Origin: JBQQPY01 sp052258065
Lineage (GTDB): Bacteria; Pseudomonadota; Gammaproteobacteria; Enterobacterales; Enterobacteriaceae
NCBI GenBank assembly: GCA_052258065.1
Contig: JBQQPY010000002.1
Span: forward strand, 434,001 to 498,000
Reading direction: 5' to 3'
DNA: 64,000 nucleotides
Shown: in pieces, positions 1-9,790 of the stretch
Numbering within the stretch: the stretch's first letter is position 1
How the letters are laid out: the number at the start of each line of letters is the position of its first letter
Translations under genes and position numbers: made by a program
The notes under the pieces: generated by a model
Seen by the model: only the letters and a program-made list of their open reading frames with translations
What the model was told of the DNA's origin: nothing
The model's database searches: none

Positions 1-1470
1 ATTCAGCTCGCTGAGCCGGGCGCCGGTGCCGTGACCGCGCGGATAACGCACCGCGCTTGGCCCTGACCGATAGCAATAGCCAGTGTGCAGCATCTGCCGG
101 CACTCGTTTTCGTCGCTAGGGGTCATGATAACCATGTTGGGAATACATCGCAAGTAAGAGAGATCGAACGCGCCCTGGTGCGTCTGCCCGTCGGCGCCCA
201 CGACACCGCCACGATCAATGACGAACAGCACCGGTAGATTCTGAATCGCCACATCGTGGATCACTTGATCGTAAGCGCGCTGTAAAAAAGTGGAATAGAT
301 AGCAACCACGGGGCGATAACCGGCAATTGCCAAACCCGCAGCGAAGGTGACCGCATGCTGCTCGGCGATAGCGACATCAAAATACTGATTCGGGTATTCG
401 CGCGAATAGGCAACCATGTCGGAACCTTCGCGCATAGCGGGCGTAATCGCCATTAACTTTTCATCGCCGGCAGCGGTGGCACACAGCCAATCGCCGAAAA
501 TGGCTGAGAAGGAGGGATATCCGTCGGCGCTTTTTGGCAGAATACCAATTTGTATATCGAATTTCGGCACCGCATGCCAACTGATAGGGTCATTCTCCGC
601 TGGCGCATAGCCGCGGCCTTTTTTTGTCATGATATGCAGCAACTGCGGCCCTTTCTTAGTACGCATATTTTTCAGCGTCTGCATCAGACTATGCAGATCA
701 TGGCCATCCAGCGGACCAATATAGTTAAATCCGAGTTTCTCGAACAGCGTACTCGGCATCAGAATGCCTTTAATGTGCTCTTCGGTTCGCTTTACCAGCT
801 CCTTGAACGGTGGGATACCGGACAGCACCTTTTTGCTGCCCTCTCGCAGAGTGGAGTAAAGCTTGCCTGACAGGATCTGTGCCAGATGATTATTGAGCGC
901 CCCAACGTTTTCCGAAATAGACATTTTATTGTCGTTAAGCACCACCAGCAAATCAGATTTGATATCGCCGGCATGATTCATGGCTTCGAATGCGATACCG
1001 GCGGTGATGGCGCCATCGCCGATAACGCAGACTGTTCGGCGACCCAATCCTTCATGCTCTGCCGCTATTGCCATGCCGAGCCCGGCGCTAATAGAGGTAG
1101 AGGAGTGGCCTACCGATAGCTGGTCATATTCGCTTTCGCTACGCCATGGAAACGGATGCAGACCATTGCGCTGGCGGATAGTTACGAGACGCTCCCGACG
1201 TCCAGTCAGGATTTTGTGCGGATAGGCCTGGTGGCCGACATCCCAAATAAGCCGATCAAATGGTGTATTATAAACGTAATGCAGCGCCACCGTCAGTTCT
1301 ACCGCCCCCAGCCCAGAAGCGAAATGGCCGCTTGATCGGCTGACGCTGTCGAGCAAAAATTGCCGCAGCTCGTCGCATAGCACCACGAGACTCTCTTCGG
1401 GTAACCGGCGCAGCTCGATAGGATTATCGGCCAGGATCAGTGTCGGATATTTCTTTCTATCAAGGCTCAT
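1..1470 (-). CDS. dxs: 1-deoxy-D-xylulose-5-phosphate synthase (3' end off window)
   Basis: Thiamine-diphosphate enzyme that condenses pyruvate and glyceraldehyde-3-phosphate into DXP, the first step of the MEP isoprenoid pathway and a precursor source for thiamine and pyridoxal. The frame stays open for 490 codons from the ATG at 1470 to the window edge; E. coli Dxs has about 620 residues, so roughly the last fifth is outside. The TPP/Mg motif (GDGAITAG, near residue 150) and the catalytic-Glu segment AEQHAVTFAAG (near residue 367) are both present. The sequence starts MSLDRKKYPT, aligning with the E. coli start. It follows ispA on the same strand with 36 bases between, in the usual xseB-ispA-dxs order. 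No frameshift was seen over the visible part. Confidence 0.96.
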   Translation of the reverse strand, partial: MSLDRKKYPTLILADNPIELRRLPEESLVVLCDELRQFLLDSVSRSSGHFASGLGAVELTVALHYVYNTPFDRLIWDVGHQAYPHKILTGRRERLVTIRQRNGLHPFPWRSESEYDQLSVGHSSTSISAGLGMAIAAEHEGLGRRTVCVIGDGAITAGIAFEAMNHAGDIKSDLLVVLNDNKMSISENVGALNNHLAQILSGKLYSTLREGSKKVLSGIPPFKELVKRTEEHIKGILMPSTLFEKLGFNYIGPLDGHDLHSLMQTLKNMRTKKGPQLLHIMTKKGRGYAPAENDPISWHAVPKFDIQIGILPKSADGYPSFSAIFGDWLCATAAGDEKLMAITPAMREGSDMVAYSREYPNQYFDVAIAEQHAVTFAAGLAIAGYRPVVAIYSTFLQRAYDQVIHDVAIQNLPVLFVIDRGGVVGADGQTHQGAFDLSYLRCIPNMVIMTPSDENECRQMLHTGYCYRSGPSAVRYPRGHGTGARLSELN

Positions 1471-1506
1471 GAGATACTCATATCTTAAGTGTAAAAACTA
1501 CGCCAC

Positions 1507-2409
1507 TTATTTATTGCGTTCAATAATATAGCGTGCCAACGCTACCAGCGTATCCGTATCATAACTAAGTGCGGCAACGCATTCTAAGGATGCTAGCGAT
1601 TCGTGATACAAAGCCTTAGCCTTGGCTCGTGCCATGTCCAGCCCTAGCAGGGCCGGATAGGTGCTTTTGCCTAATTTCTGGTCCGCTCCCTGCCGCTTTC
1701 CGGTGGTTTGACTGTCGCCTACAACATCAAGAATATCGTCCTGTATCTGGAAAGCTAGGCCGATGGCCGCGGCGAAACTATCGAGATAGCCCAACGCCGG
1801 GCTACCGTATTCGCCGGCTGCTAGCGCTCCCATCCGCACCGCCGCGCGGATGAGGGCGCCGGTCTTCTGCCGGTGAATTGTCTCAAGACATGCAGCGGAC
1901 ACCTTCTGTCCTTCCGCTGCCCAATCTAACGTCTGACCGAGGCACATGCCGTTAGCGCCGCTGGCAGCGGCCAGGGTCGAGATCATTTGTAGCCTATCCT
2001 GTTGGCAAACCTCCGGCATCTCCGCATCTGCCAGAATACTGAAGGCGAGGGTCTGCAGCGCATCGCCAGCGAGAATAGCGGTAGTTTCACCGAATTTAAC
2101 GTGGCAGGTCGGCAAGCCGCGGCGCAGAGCGTCGTTATCCATTGCCGGCAAATCGTCATGAATCAGCGAATAGGCATGGATACACTCAATAGCGCTTGCT
2201 GGTGCGTCAAGACTATCGGACGTAAGTCCGAATAGTCGGCCAGTTTGATAAACCAAAAAAGGCCGCAGTCGTTTTCCTCCGAGCAAAGCTCCGTAGCGCA
2301 TGGCCTGGATAAGCCTAGCTTGCTGGCTGGCAAGGGTGTAGAAATAATGCTCTAATGCCGCATCTACCTGCTGGCGGCTATCTTCTAACGCACGGGCGAA
2401 ATCAGTCAT
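1507..2409 (-). CDS. ispA: Farnesyl diphosphate synthase
   Basis: Adds isopentenyl diphosphate to dimethylallyl and geranyl diphosphate to make farnesyl diphosphate, which feeds undecaprenyl phosphate and quinone synthesis in the cytosol. 300 residues against 299 in E. coli. The first Asp-rich motif DDLPAMD (residues 85-91) and the second, DDILD (224-228), are intact, as are the substrate-binding GGKRLRP (44-50) and the K-T-G segment near 182. Its ATG overlaps the xseB stop (ATGA), the standard translational coupling in this operon. It looks functional. Confidence 0.97.
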   Translation of the reverse strand: MTDFARALEDSRQQVDAALEHYFYTLASQQARLIQAMRYGALLGGKRLRPFLVYQTGRLFGLTSDSLDAPASAIECIHAYSLIHDDLPAMDNDALRRGLPTCHVKFGETTAILAGDALQTLAFSILADAEMPEVCQQDRLQMISTLAAASGANGMCLGQTLDWAAEGQKVSAACLETIHRQKTGALIRAAVRMGALAAGEYGSPALGYLDSFAAAIGLAFQIQDDILDVVGDSQTTGKRQGADQKLGKSTYPALLGLDMARAKAKALYHESLASLECVAALSYDTDTLVALARYIIERNK

Positions 2410-2660
2410 AGCGTATTATTTTCCGGCGTAAAGGGAGTAAGCTGTGCGTTTTCGTTTGGCGTATCATTTAACAAGATTTGCACCCGCCGTTTCGCCTGTT
2501 GCAGCGTCTTTTGCCCCTGGCGCGCTAGCTGTACGCCTTGCTGAAATTCGTTAAGCGCTTGCTCCAGCGGCAGTTCACCGGATTCGAGGCGGCTGACTAT
2601 TTGCTCCAGTTCTTTTAAAGCAGTTTCAAAACTGGCGGGTTTTTCAGCTTTTTTTAGCAT
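2406..2660 (-). CDS. xseB: Exodeoxyribonuclease VII small subunit
   Basis: Small subunit of exonuclease VII, which degrades single-stranded DNA together with XseA. 84 residues; E. coli XseB has 80. The core (SFETALKELEQIV, LESGELPLEQAL, EFQQGVQLARQGQ) matches the family. A longer frame begins at 2741, but the family start aligns with the ATG at 2660 (MLKKAEKPASF). First gene of xseB-ispA-dxs. In E. coli thiI lies divergently upstream; here that position holds IS debris. Confidence 0.93.
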   Translation of the reverse strand: MLKKAEKPASFETALKELEQIVSRLESGELPLEQALNEFQQGVQLARQGQKTLQQAKRRVQILLNDTPNENAQLTPFTPENNTL

Positions 2661-2859
2661 GGTCTGGATCCTACTGGTCAAATAGCGAAGGTATGAGAGA
2701 AGGCTAACCCACGCTAGCCAAGAGTGCGGCAATAAGCACATTGCGCCCTATTCCCGCTGTATAAAGTGGTATACTCTGCACGGCAGAGCTGAGAGGCTAA
2801 CGTGGGTTAGTGCACTATTATATAAGGTGCTGCGACCTGCAACTCATCACATTGCGGAA

Positions 2860-3540
2860 GGTAGTATCATTATTATTTTTAATAATTTATGTTTGATTTT
2901 GTACTAATATTTTATACACTGCAATGAAGTTTTACTACTCAATAGTGATTGAGACAACTCCTGATTATAGAACTGGACATATCGGTAAAGCCTGATCTCA
3001 AGCTCTTTACTAGATTGTAATAACACCTTTTCCGCAGATCTTCTATACACTCATCAACTCGCTCGATCATACCATTTGTTTATGGGTTCATCGGTAGGCT
3101 AAGACGGTGTTCTATATCAAGCTCTGTGCATAAACAGTCGAATTCATGTTTCCCGATAGCTAAAGCGTTTTCGCAGGCTAAAAAGACAGTCCATAAATTC
3201 TTTAGCATTGCCTGTCAGTAGTCGATGACTAGCCATAAAACATGCGCAACCAATATCACGCAAGAAACAATCTCGGTCTTAGTTTTTTAGAAACGGATAA
3301 AAACCCATCGAATCGCTTGATATATGATTATAAAAAGATAATGTCGTGAGGTTTCATTTGGCATTTTTGAAAGATATTTTACATCAACACGCAGGTAACC
3401 AGACTCATAGCTTTTAAACATTTTATGCTTTGATTTTGGTACCCTTCTCCTTCATGTCAAGCAAAAACCCCATCCAGCAAACACCCCAATCCATACCTGT
3501 GCAAACAGTGATCCAGGCCAGATCGATATACAGCGGCGTT
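2860..3540 (-). mobile_element. Decayed IS481-family transposase
   Basis: Reading the minus strand and crossing several stops gives an IS481-type integrase core: a KEFMDCLFSLRKR segment, a degenerate NGMVERFNGRIEDVL segment, and an LYRYVQFYNQELSQSLLSSK C-terminus. The same sequence recurs, also decayed, near 5.2, 9.8-10.8, 16.4, 17.5, 22.1, 33.6-34.9 and 49.8-50.8 kb. It lies next to the hemW relic. No clean termini or target duplication are visible. Confidence 0.75.
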
Positions 3541-3544
3541 TAAA

Positions 3545-3780
3545 AATTAGTGTACAACTGCCAATCTAGTGGGAGAAAGCGTCTTCCGCAGGGAGACGAC
3601 CACTGATTCCTAAGCGTGCGATAGCATTGTCTGCAAACGATAGGGAAAATGGCATTGAAATAGTAATAAAAGCATTTTGGCACGCAGAAGGGAATTTGCA
3701 CGCACCAGAAAATATATAGATGTAGATGTGGGCTAAGAAGCCGGAAATTAAGTATAATGCCAAGCATCGAGCGGGCAAAA
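3545..3780 (-). pseudogene. hemW: Remnant of hemW (radical-SAM haem chaperone family), N-terminal end
   Basis: The minus strand reads SPHLHLYIFWCVQ, resembling the HemW start (PPLSLYIHIPWCVQKCPYCDF). It is followed by damaged sequence with DNAIARLGISGRLPAEDAFSH, which resembles the next part of the family. The CxxxCxxC iron-sulfur motif is lost. It lies directly downstream of the rdgB relic, as in E. coli (rdgB-hemW), and is cut off by IS481 debris at 3540. The call rests on a short match plus synteny. Confidence 0.6.
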
Positions 3781-3789
3781 CAGCGCCTG

Positions 3790-4312
3790 ACCCCAGTGCA
3801 AGGCCTTTTTTCTTCCGCGCTAAAGTTAGAGACGGTGCGGTCTTGTTCTGTAATCAATAAGACGGGAATCGTAACCGAAACTATCGGCGCCTGACGGCTA
3901 GCGCGCGATTTCGCCGGGCAAACTGCCGTAACATACCAGTGATGTCGGCTCTTCTGCATGACGTAGATAAACCAGTACGCGCTGACCGTCTGGCACCGAG
4001 ACAATCTTTGCTAGTAGCGTGTCTAAATTCTGCTGGTCTTGAGTCGCCTTTCTCGCATAGTAGGCCGAATAAATTCCCGGTGGCCAGCGAGCGTATTAAG
4101 CCTGAATCGTCAGCGATGGCTGGCAGGCCGGCGAACCGAGCCGCGGGGCGGGCCTTGATTAGCGCGTTTTAAGTGAACGCTAGGCCGCTTTCCTCTACCG
4201 ACGCCATACTCAAGCACACTCTGCATCATTATCTCTATACCGAAATTCGCCGCGTATCCGGCAAGCTCACACACTTTACTAGCGTTGCTCGTAGCCAGCA
4301 CCACTTTTGCAT
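3790..4312 (-). pseudogene. rdgB: Remnant of rdgB (XTP/dITP pyrophosphatase)
   Basis: RdgB removes non-canonical purine nucleoside triphosphates. Pieces in shifting frames match in order: KVVLATSNASKVCELA (start), a degraded FIENALIKARHAA region, GLPAIADDSG (active-site region), VPDGQRVLVYLRHAEEP, and an AEEK-alhwGQAL C-terminal end. The start ATG (4312) is one base out of frame with VVLATSN, consistent with one A lost after ATGCA. Several later shifts and stops make it non-functional. It keeps its place between yggU and hemW. Confidence 0.8.
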
Positions 4313-4358
4313 AGTTTTATCCGTAATCATCATATACCGCAGACAAAGATTAAAGGGT

Positions 4359-4577
4359 TTAGGCAGCCGGCAGCAGACGTGCAATGATGTCGGGAATCTT
4401 ATCGGGGCTTGCTTGAACCTCAGCTATTTGTGGCATCCTGGCGACTCTGTTTCTAGAATCATGCGGATTTCCTCCACGGGCGCAGGCGATATGCTCGCGG
4501 CTGGCTTTACGCTGAATATATAACCGTAATACCAGTGAATTGATCTCGTGCCAAACGCCGATTACAGTCGGTACCAA
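4359..4577 (-). pseudogene. yggU: Internally deleted yggU (DUF167) relic, frame still open
   Basis: 72 codons against 96 in E. coli YggU. The N-terminal part (INSLVLRLYIQRKASREHI) and the C-terminal end (ASPDKIPDIIARL, compared with NPQQIPPEVAAL) match the family, but the central part including the conserved GxANxxL core is missing, in frame. The frame starts inside the end of yggT (overlap 4562-4577), as expected for yggT-yggU. The deletion removes most of the fold, so I treat it as non-functional, though a short protein could be made. Confidence 0.65.
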
Positions 4578-5116
4578 ATTCCAGGGAAGAGATCCATACC
4601 AAGATAATTCAGGGTATAAAGGATAAGTATTACGACTATAGCCGAAAAATCAATAGCGCACATGGTCGGCAGAATACGGCGAATTGGATACATAAGCAAT
4701 TCACTTAATTGATAAAGCACTAGATCCATCGGGCTACGACTTTGACTGATTAAAATGAGTAATGAATGAAAAATGACCACCCAGAATACGAGTTCGCCGG
4801 CCGCTTTCAGGAGTGCCAGCAGCCCGACTAGCAAATAGATGGAATCAAAGATCAGGACGTGCATCTCAATGAGCATCAGCATCGGGAATTTGATCATCGC
4901 CAGAATAAATGCCAGAAACAGTGAGGCGCCATCTAGTGGCCCGAAGGAGGAAATAACCCTGCATAGAGGTTTGGTCACCGGCTCGGTAATCTTGACGATA
5001 AATTGCGAAAATGAATTATAAAAATCGCAGTGCGCCCACTGCATCCAAATGCGCAGCAGCAGCACCATAATATAAAGATCAATTAGCGTTTTGACTAAAA
5101 ATGTCAGCGTCAGCAT
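4562..5116 (-). CDS. yggT: YggT-family inner-membrane protein
   Basis: 184 residues (E. coli YggT 188). The two YGGT repeats are visible, each with an RIWMQWAxCDFYNxFSQF- or LSELLMYPIRRILP-type segment near residues 23-45 and 135-150, separated by hydrophobic membrane spans. The exact role is not established; the family has been linked to osmotic tolerance and envelope assembly. The gene is intact from MLTLTFLVKTL. Upstream lies IS debris and then the proC relic. Confidence 0.92.
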   Translation of the reverse strand: MLTLTFLVKTLIDLYIMVLLLRIWMQWAHCDFYNSFSQFIVKITEPVTKPLCRVISSFGPLDGASLFLAFILAMIKFPMLMLIEMHVLIFDSIYLLVGLLALLKAAGELVFWVVIFHSLLILISQSRSPMDLVLYQLSELLMYPIRRILPTMCAIDFSAIVVILILYTLNYLGMDLFPGIWYRL

Positions 5117-5149
5117 AAGAGATAAATATCCTTAATTGTCACATCTCGG

Positions 5150-5560
5150 AAACTAATATAGTTATTTTTTAAATAATTTATGTTTGATTTTGTACAAATA
5201 TTTTATATACTGCAATAGAGTTTTACTACGCAATACTAATTCAGGCAATCTCTAATTGTAGCGCTAAATATCTGAGTGTAGCTTGATCAAAATCTTTTCA
5301 GAAGAATGAAAATAATAGCTTTACACCATATCTTCTATACGCTCATTAAATTACTCGATTACATCATGCGTTTGTGGATGCATCGATGGGTTAAGACAAA
5401 GTTCTATATTAATTTCTGCAAATAAGTCGTTGCATTCATGTGCCTCGGTGACTGAGCGTTTTCGCGGGCTAAAAAGACAATATACTTTGATTTTTCTGCT
5501 TTCTCTTTACGCCTAGTTTTCTTACCGAATTTGAGTATTGATTTAACTGATGTTATAACT
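5150..5560 (-). mobile_element. IS481-family remnant, minus strand
   Basis: About 330 bases nearly parallel the 2860-3250 copy (same AT-rich C-terminal end, same region for the NGMVERFN-type motif), then trail off into another repeat near 5500. It separates yggT from the proC relic. Multiple stops; no intact ORF. Confidence 0.65.
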
Positions 5561-5599
5561 TAGGAGCACTGATAACCGCACTTCTTGGTGGCTGAATAA

Positions 5600-6212
5600 T
5601 TCAAGTAATTAGATGACATCTATCTTTGATTCAGCGCCCGCGGCAGCAGCCAGCATGGCGGCAGACACAACAATCCACAGTGCCAGGATGCGAGCGGTGG
5701 CTTCATCGAAATCAACTCCATGCGCTCGTCGCTATATAACTTCTATAAATAAGAAAATAAGAAAAATAGATCGGCGTGCTGCCGGTAGCGGCGATAACGC
5801 CGTTAATATCGATTTCCTGCTCTAGTTAGCGGAGCTTTCTACACCCCCATTAACTGAGCGCTGGATGTCTTAGCTTCCTCGCTAGTCTGCAAGGGTGCCT
5901 ACAAGCTACCGAGCCTTTTCCCTGCTGGTAAAAAGCACTTTACTGGGATAATCCACTTCTCCGCGCAGAGGGTCGCTGACCTCAGCGATAAGCTAGCGCT
6001 TCCAATATATCCGCTTCGCGCGTGCCTCGCAGACTATCTCCGCTGCTTCACACGCCGTAACGCTCGGAAAATGCGTTGCGCTGCGTGGCAGAAGGAGCAC
6101 AAACCTTGATTAAATATACGGGATAGACGTCCACTAGGTTGGCGATGATCGCCTGAACCACATTTCCGGCGCCGACAAAAGTCATATTACGCTGGCGTAT
6201 GTAGTTATTCAT
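5600..6212 (-). pseudogene. proC: Remnant of proC (pyrroline-5-carboxylate reductase)
   Basis: ProC makes the last step of proline synthesis. From the ATG at 6212 the minus strand reads MNNYIRQRNMTFVGAGNVVQAII, a recognisable Rossmann start (FxGxGNMxxAI), then VCAPSATQRNAFSERYGV before a stop. A C-terminal piece reads ATGSTPIYFSYFL (compare GSSPAYVFMFIEA) and DEATARILALWIVVSAAML. Frames shift repeatedly. The proC position between yggS and yggT is common in Yersinia and Sodalis relatives. Confidence 0.8.
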
Positions 6213-6244
6213 TATTATTAGCGCATTCAGATGAATATATGATT

Positions 6245-6940
6245 CTAATCTCTGGCGCCGAAAATCGCGGTGCCGATACGCACTAGTGTACTGCCTGCGG
6301 CGATAGCCGCAGGCATATCGTCCGTCATGCCTAGCGACAGCGTGTCAACGTCGGGATAGAGGCGTTGCAAAGCTTCATATAAATCGTACATGCACTTAAA
6401 TACCGCTAATTGCCGCTGGAAATCGCTTTCCGGCGTCGGAATCGCCATCAAACCGCGCAGCCGCAAGCGCGGACAATCCGCGATGAAGGCTGCAAGCGTT
6501 AACATTTGCTCTGGCAAGATGCCAGCTTTGGTCATTTCGCCAGTGATATTGACTTGGATTAGAACATTAAGCGCCGCGCGTTCTGCCGGCCTCTGATCGT
6601 TGAGCAACCGCGCTAGCTGCGGGCGGTCTAGAGTATGGCACCAATCGAAATTTTCTGCTACCAGACGGCTTTTATTGGACTGCAGGCGACCGATAAAGTG
6701 CCAAATAAGAGCTGCTCCCTCAGAGCGGTCCCGGAACCAGCCTATTTTTTCTATGCTTTCTTGTACATAATTTTCTCCGAAAGCCCGCTGACCGGCTGCA
6801 ATAGCGGCCTCGATCGCCGTCAAAAGTTTAGTTTTACTGACGGCGAGCAAGGTAATCTGCTGAGGATCTCGGCCGCAATTCTCAGCTGCCGTACGGATTT
6901 GCTGATGAACACGCTGTAGATTCTTCTCGATAGTGCTCAT
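6245..6940 (-). CDS. yggS: YggS/PLPBP pyridoxal-phosphate homeostasis protein
   Basis: 231 residues (E. coli 234). A single-domain, fold-type-III PLP-binding protein that buffers PLP and affects amino-acid and keto-acid metabolism. The PLP lysine lies in LLAVSKTK (residues 31-38). GENYVQES (75-82), WHFIGRLQSNKSR, GLMAIPTPESD, LSLGMTDDM and the terminal VRIGTAIFGAR are all intact. Divergent from the yggR relic upstream, as in E. coli. Confidence 0.95.
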   Translation of the reverse strand: MSTIEKNLQRVHQQIRTAAENCGRDPQQITLLAVSKTKLLTAIEAAIAAGQRAFGENYVQESIEKIGWFRDRSEGAALIWHFIGRLQSNKSRLVAENFDWCHTLDRPQLARLLNDQRPAERAALNVLIQVNITGEMTKAGILPEQMLTLAAFIADCPRLRLRGLMAIPTPESDFQRQLAVFKCMYDLYEALQRLYPDVDTLSLGMTDDMPAAIAAGSTLVRIGTAIFGARD

Positions 6941-6994
6941 AATTTCAGGAATTCATATAAAATTAAATAAACTAGTAAACTATAGTGTAAAGTA

Positions 6995-7240
6995 CAATGC
7001 CTCTAATGTGCACCATTATCACGATCAGCTGCCGATAATTCGCGTAGACGGACTGCTTCAATCAATGTAGACATAGGCCTTAACAGAGACCGACATCGCA
7101 AGCTGCGCCCGACGTCACCTTGACGCGCGCCAGCTAGGCCTATTAGCGAGCAGCGATCAGTCTGACCCGGCTCTAACGCTAACCGAGCGCTACCTAGGAA
7201 GGCGGGGCTGCTTATTTTTGTAGCAGAACGATATAAAGCA
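6995..7240 (+). pseudogene. yggR: Remnant of yggR (PilT-like ATPase), N-terminal part only
   Basis: Plus-strand frames give NASNVHHYHDQLPIIRVDGLLQ and LDARQLGLLASSDQSDPALTL, aligning with the N-terminal region of YggR/PilT (VSDLHLCS...WRxxG and DxQLDFAVSL). The Walker ATPase domain is gone; IS630-family debris begins at about 7240. Orientation opposite to yggS agrees with E. coli synteny. The match is short and diverged. Confidence 0.6.
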
Positions 7241-7770
7241 CTTTTCATCTATTATTCCAGTTTATATCCGCTCAGGAAAACTGATGCTTGATCTGAGCAT
7301 TATCAATAGTAAAGTGCCAATCGATCTTAGCGTTTATCTGGTCACGTTATATCTAAAAAGCAATAGCTTTACTGCGCAATCTCTTAATCCTGTCAAGACG
7401 GTAATTCAGGCATTAGCGGATCAGTATATTAAATTTTATTTTGACCATGTTTAGTCAACTAGCATATTTCGGTATATCAACGAATTCAAGAGGATCCAAT
7501 TGATAAGGGGCATCGTCGCTGAAAACCACTAGATACATCGAGTTATACGACCAACGATACGAGTCGAGCATATTCTCCATAGCCACAACAATTCGGCATT
7601 ACCTTCCGGCTGTATAACCCAGCCAATCTGCTTTCCTTTACTGATCAACGCTTCTAATTGCGCTCTTTCTTCCGACGTAATAATTTATTTTTTATTCATC
7701 CATTTTGGAAGATTTCTTTGGATCTAGCCACAGCTACTGCAACCGTTATTTTTACGTGTTAAAAAAATTA
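7240..7770 (-). mobile_element. IS630-family (type A) transposase remnant
   Basis: Minus-strand reading across stops gives a DDE transposase C-terminal half: a WLGYTAG-like segment, ENMLDSYRWSYN, then a YASWLNMVKIKFNILIR segment (IS630 consensus PKHGSWLNMAEIE) and NAKIDWHFTIDNAQIK. The same element appears near 8.9-9.8, 12.9, 15.8, 22.5, 53.4, 57.8 and 60 kb. Confidence 0.75.
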
Positions 7771-8280
7771 AGCAGTTTTTAACCTTGAGGTATTTCAGGC
7801 GATCCAGAAGACTATTGGTAAGCATGGAGACTCTTAGTTATATAGCCGTCATTGCGCGCCTAAATTAGGAATAAGTAAAAAATCAGTGAAAATTAAAAAC
7901 AAAATAAAATTAATTAGTTATAAAAAAGATTGATTGCTCACAATTGAATCGGCACCTTACCCAGCCAAGCTTGAACTGGAGTTGAAATAGATAATTTCAA
8001 ATGAATAAATACTTTAATGGAGGATATAAGAAATACAATAACGGCTACTTACTATGCAATTCGTAGTTAATATACACCTCGTTACCTAGTCTAATTTTAA
8101 TATCAACTCAATCAACATTATGACGTCTACGTCTCTTAATAGCGACATTTTAACAATTCACAATACTATACAACCCGTTCAGCCTAAAGAACTTTTCATC
8201 TATTATTTTAGTTTATTGAATAGCTATTCATCTATATACTATTGAGATATAAATAGTATATCCTTGTAATCAGTACTTAA
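7770..8280. repeat. Short interspersed repeat family B
   Basis: AT-rich non-coding sequence sharing long similar runs with 10.7, 13.2-13.5, 24.6-24.8, 25.9-26.2, 33.3-33.6, 48.97-49.25, 54.5-54.7 and 55.7 kb. Landmarks in the common order are a TTAGTTATAA-type AT stretch, ACCTTACCCAGCCAAGC, a GAATAAATACTT-type segment and ACCTCGTTACCTAG. No protein of its own is recognised; it could be IS ends or a miniature element. Confidence 0.5.
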
Positions 8281-8600
8281 GATCGCGAATAATAGAATTA
8301 CGTGAGGCGAGTAGTTTTGCACGTGCAGCAACCGATAGATATCAAATAGGCTCTTTTACTCTTCTTTATCTTCTACTGTACTCATAGAATTTAAATTCTA
8401 TTAATATGACGTTCTCTACGACTAAATCACTTTTTAGAAAATCTACAGAAATAATCATCAACTCTCTTTTGAATATAATCGCTTAAGATATTAAATAAAT
8501 TTCTCGCAAAATTACGATAATTTTTTCATAGCAGAATATAAACCGAAATAGATAAAAAGTGCTCTAGCCTAGCAAAATGCGAAATCAAGCAATTAAATGA
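8280..8600 (+). mobile_element. IS630-family (type B) remnant
   Basis: One of several fragments whose better copies encode a degenerate PPYSPDLNPIE motif followed by LRKAxERTVDxLWNAIxQAIE and a short C-terminus. Here the 3' part (bases 8440-8570) is recognisable by the shared nucleotide pattern. Other copies lie near 13.6, 15.7, 16.8, 22.3, 31.0, 32.6-33.2, 52.7 and 59.8 kb. Confidence 0.55.
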
Positions 8601-8879
8601 TTAATATCACTTTTTCTCAAAACTAAAGTCATCACAGCTTGATGTAAAAATCTTTAAGTCAAGCAAAAAATAAATCCTAAAATAGCTGATTACGCACCTA
8701 GTTAGCTACGCTTGAACTACACTGGAAATAAACAATTTTTTATTGAATGAATACTCTATTGGAAAATGTTAAAAAAGCCATAATGGGCACTTATCATGCA
8801 ATGCATGGCTAATATATGCTTGGTTACCTGGTGTCTTAACACAAAAAAGTGGCGCTTGGAGCCTCTCTAGCTAGAGCTG

Positions 8880-9790
8880 AAGAAATCTTCCAAAATTGAG
8901 GAGCGGAGAAATACATTATTACTCTCAAGTTAAAATAAAGAATGCAACTTGAATCATTGCTTGGCAAATGCTAACAGCATAGAAAATTGATCATGTCAAG
9001 TATTGTTCTTTTTAAGCAGGGCTTGAGGCAGTCTTGAGCCGTACACTGAGCAGACTGGTCTATGATTGTCTTGTGAATGGTGATGCCACAGCGCATTTAA
9101 TTTTGCTAAGCTGCAGTCAGGCACCAGAGCAGCGGGTGCCTCGGACCTTGCAACTGCTTCGCAATAAAGGTCAGAAACTGCAATACGTTAAAACAATCTC
9201 GCGCAAAATAATAAGGTAGAGAGTAAAAATGAACCGAAACCGTGAACGAAGATCGGTTAGGTTATAACGCCAGAAGCCAATGCTGAATTACTTCCGACTA
9301 TAGAGAGTATGCCGGACGCGCATTGTCGACCCGACAACCCAATGTATCCGGTAGTTTCAGTGAAGAGGACCCTTTTCAACAACGTTGACTGGGTATAAAA
9401 CTAGGTTTGATTGGTCTAATTTAAGGATATCTTAATAAAATATTTTTACGCATAACAAACGACGCTGGTCAGGGACCACCTCAAAATCCATAGCCCAGGC
9501 TAGTTGCCCTAAGACTTCCCGTCGAATTAAGCAAAGGTTTATAGGATCGTTTTGAATTCGTGCATAGACCCCAAATATCGCAGTTGGCTAAAACTACCCT
9601 CAATATACTCATTGGCTAATTCCTGAATCCTGATATTGATTAGATTGAGACATTGAAAAGTAAAGTCACGGCTAAGCAGACACAACGCAATCAGATAAAC
9701 GCCAAGATAGATTGGCGTTTGACTACTGATAACGATTCTATCAAGCTGATAGCGTTTTTATCTGTCATTTAATATATCGTGTCATACTAG
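8880..9790 (+). mobile_element. IS630-family (type A) remnant, nearly full length
   Basis: The best type-A copy for the N-terminal half. It reads LSRTLSRLVYDCLVNGDATAHLI, then CSQAPEQRVPRTLQLL (consensus CSxxPEGRxRWTLQLL) and KTISRKIIR, followed after stops by PEANAELLPTIESMPDAHCRPDNPMYPVV. The C-terminal end is near 9650-9780. About 900 bases, the usual IS630 size, with many stops. It is bounded on the right by an IS481 fragment. Confidence 0.75.

Noticed and set aside
886..1225. Plus-strand frames opposite dxs
   Set aside because: Shadows of the intact dxs reading on the minus strand.
3540..4004. Minus-strand frame of 154 codons
   Set aside because: It is a chance open frame spanning the shifted remains of rdgB and hemW; pieces such as YVMQKSRHH are out of frame with the family readings.
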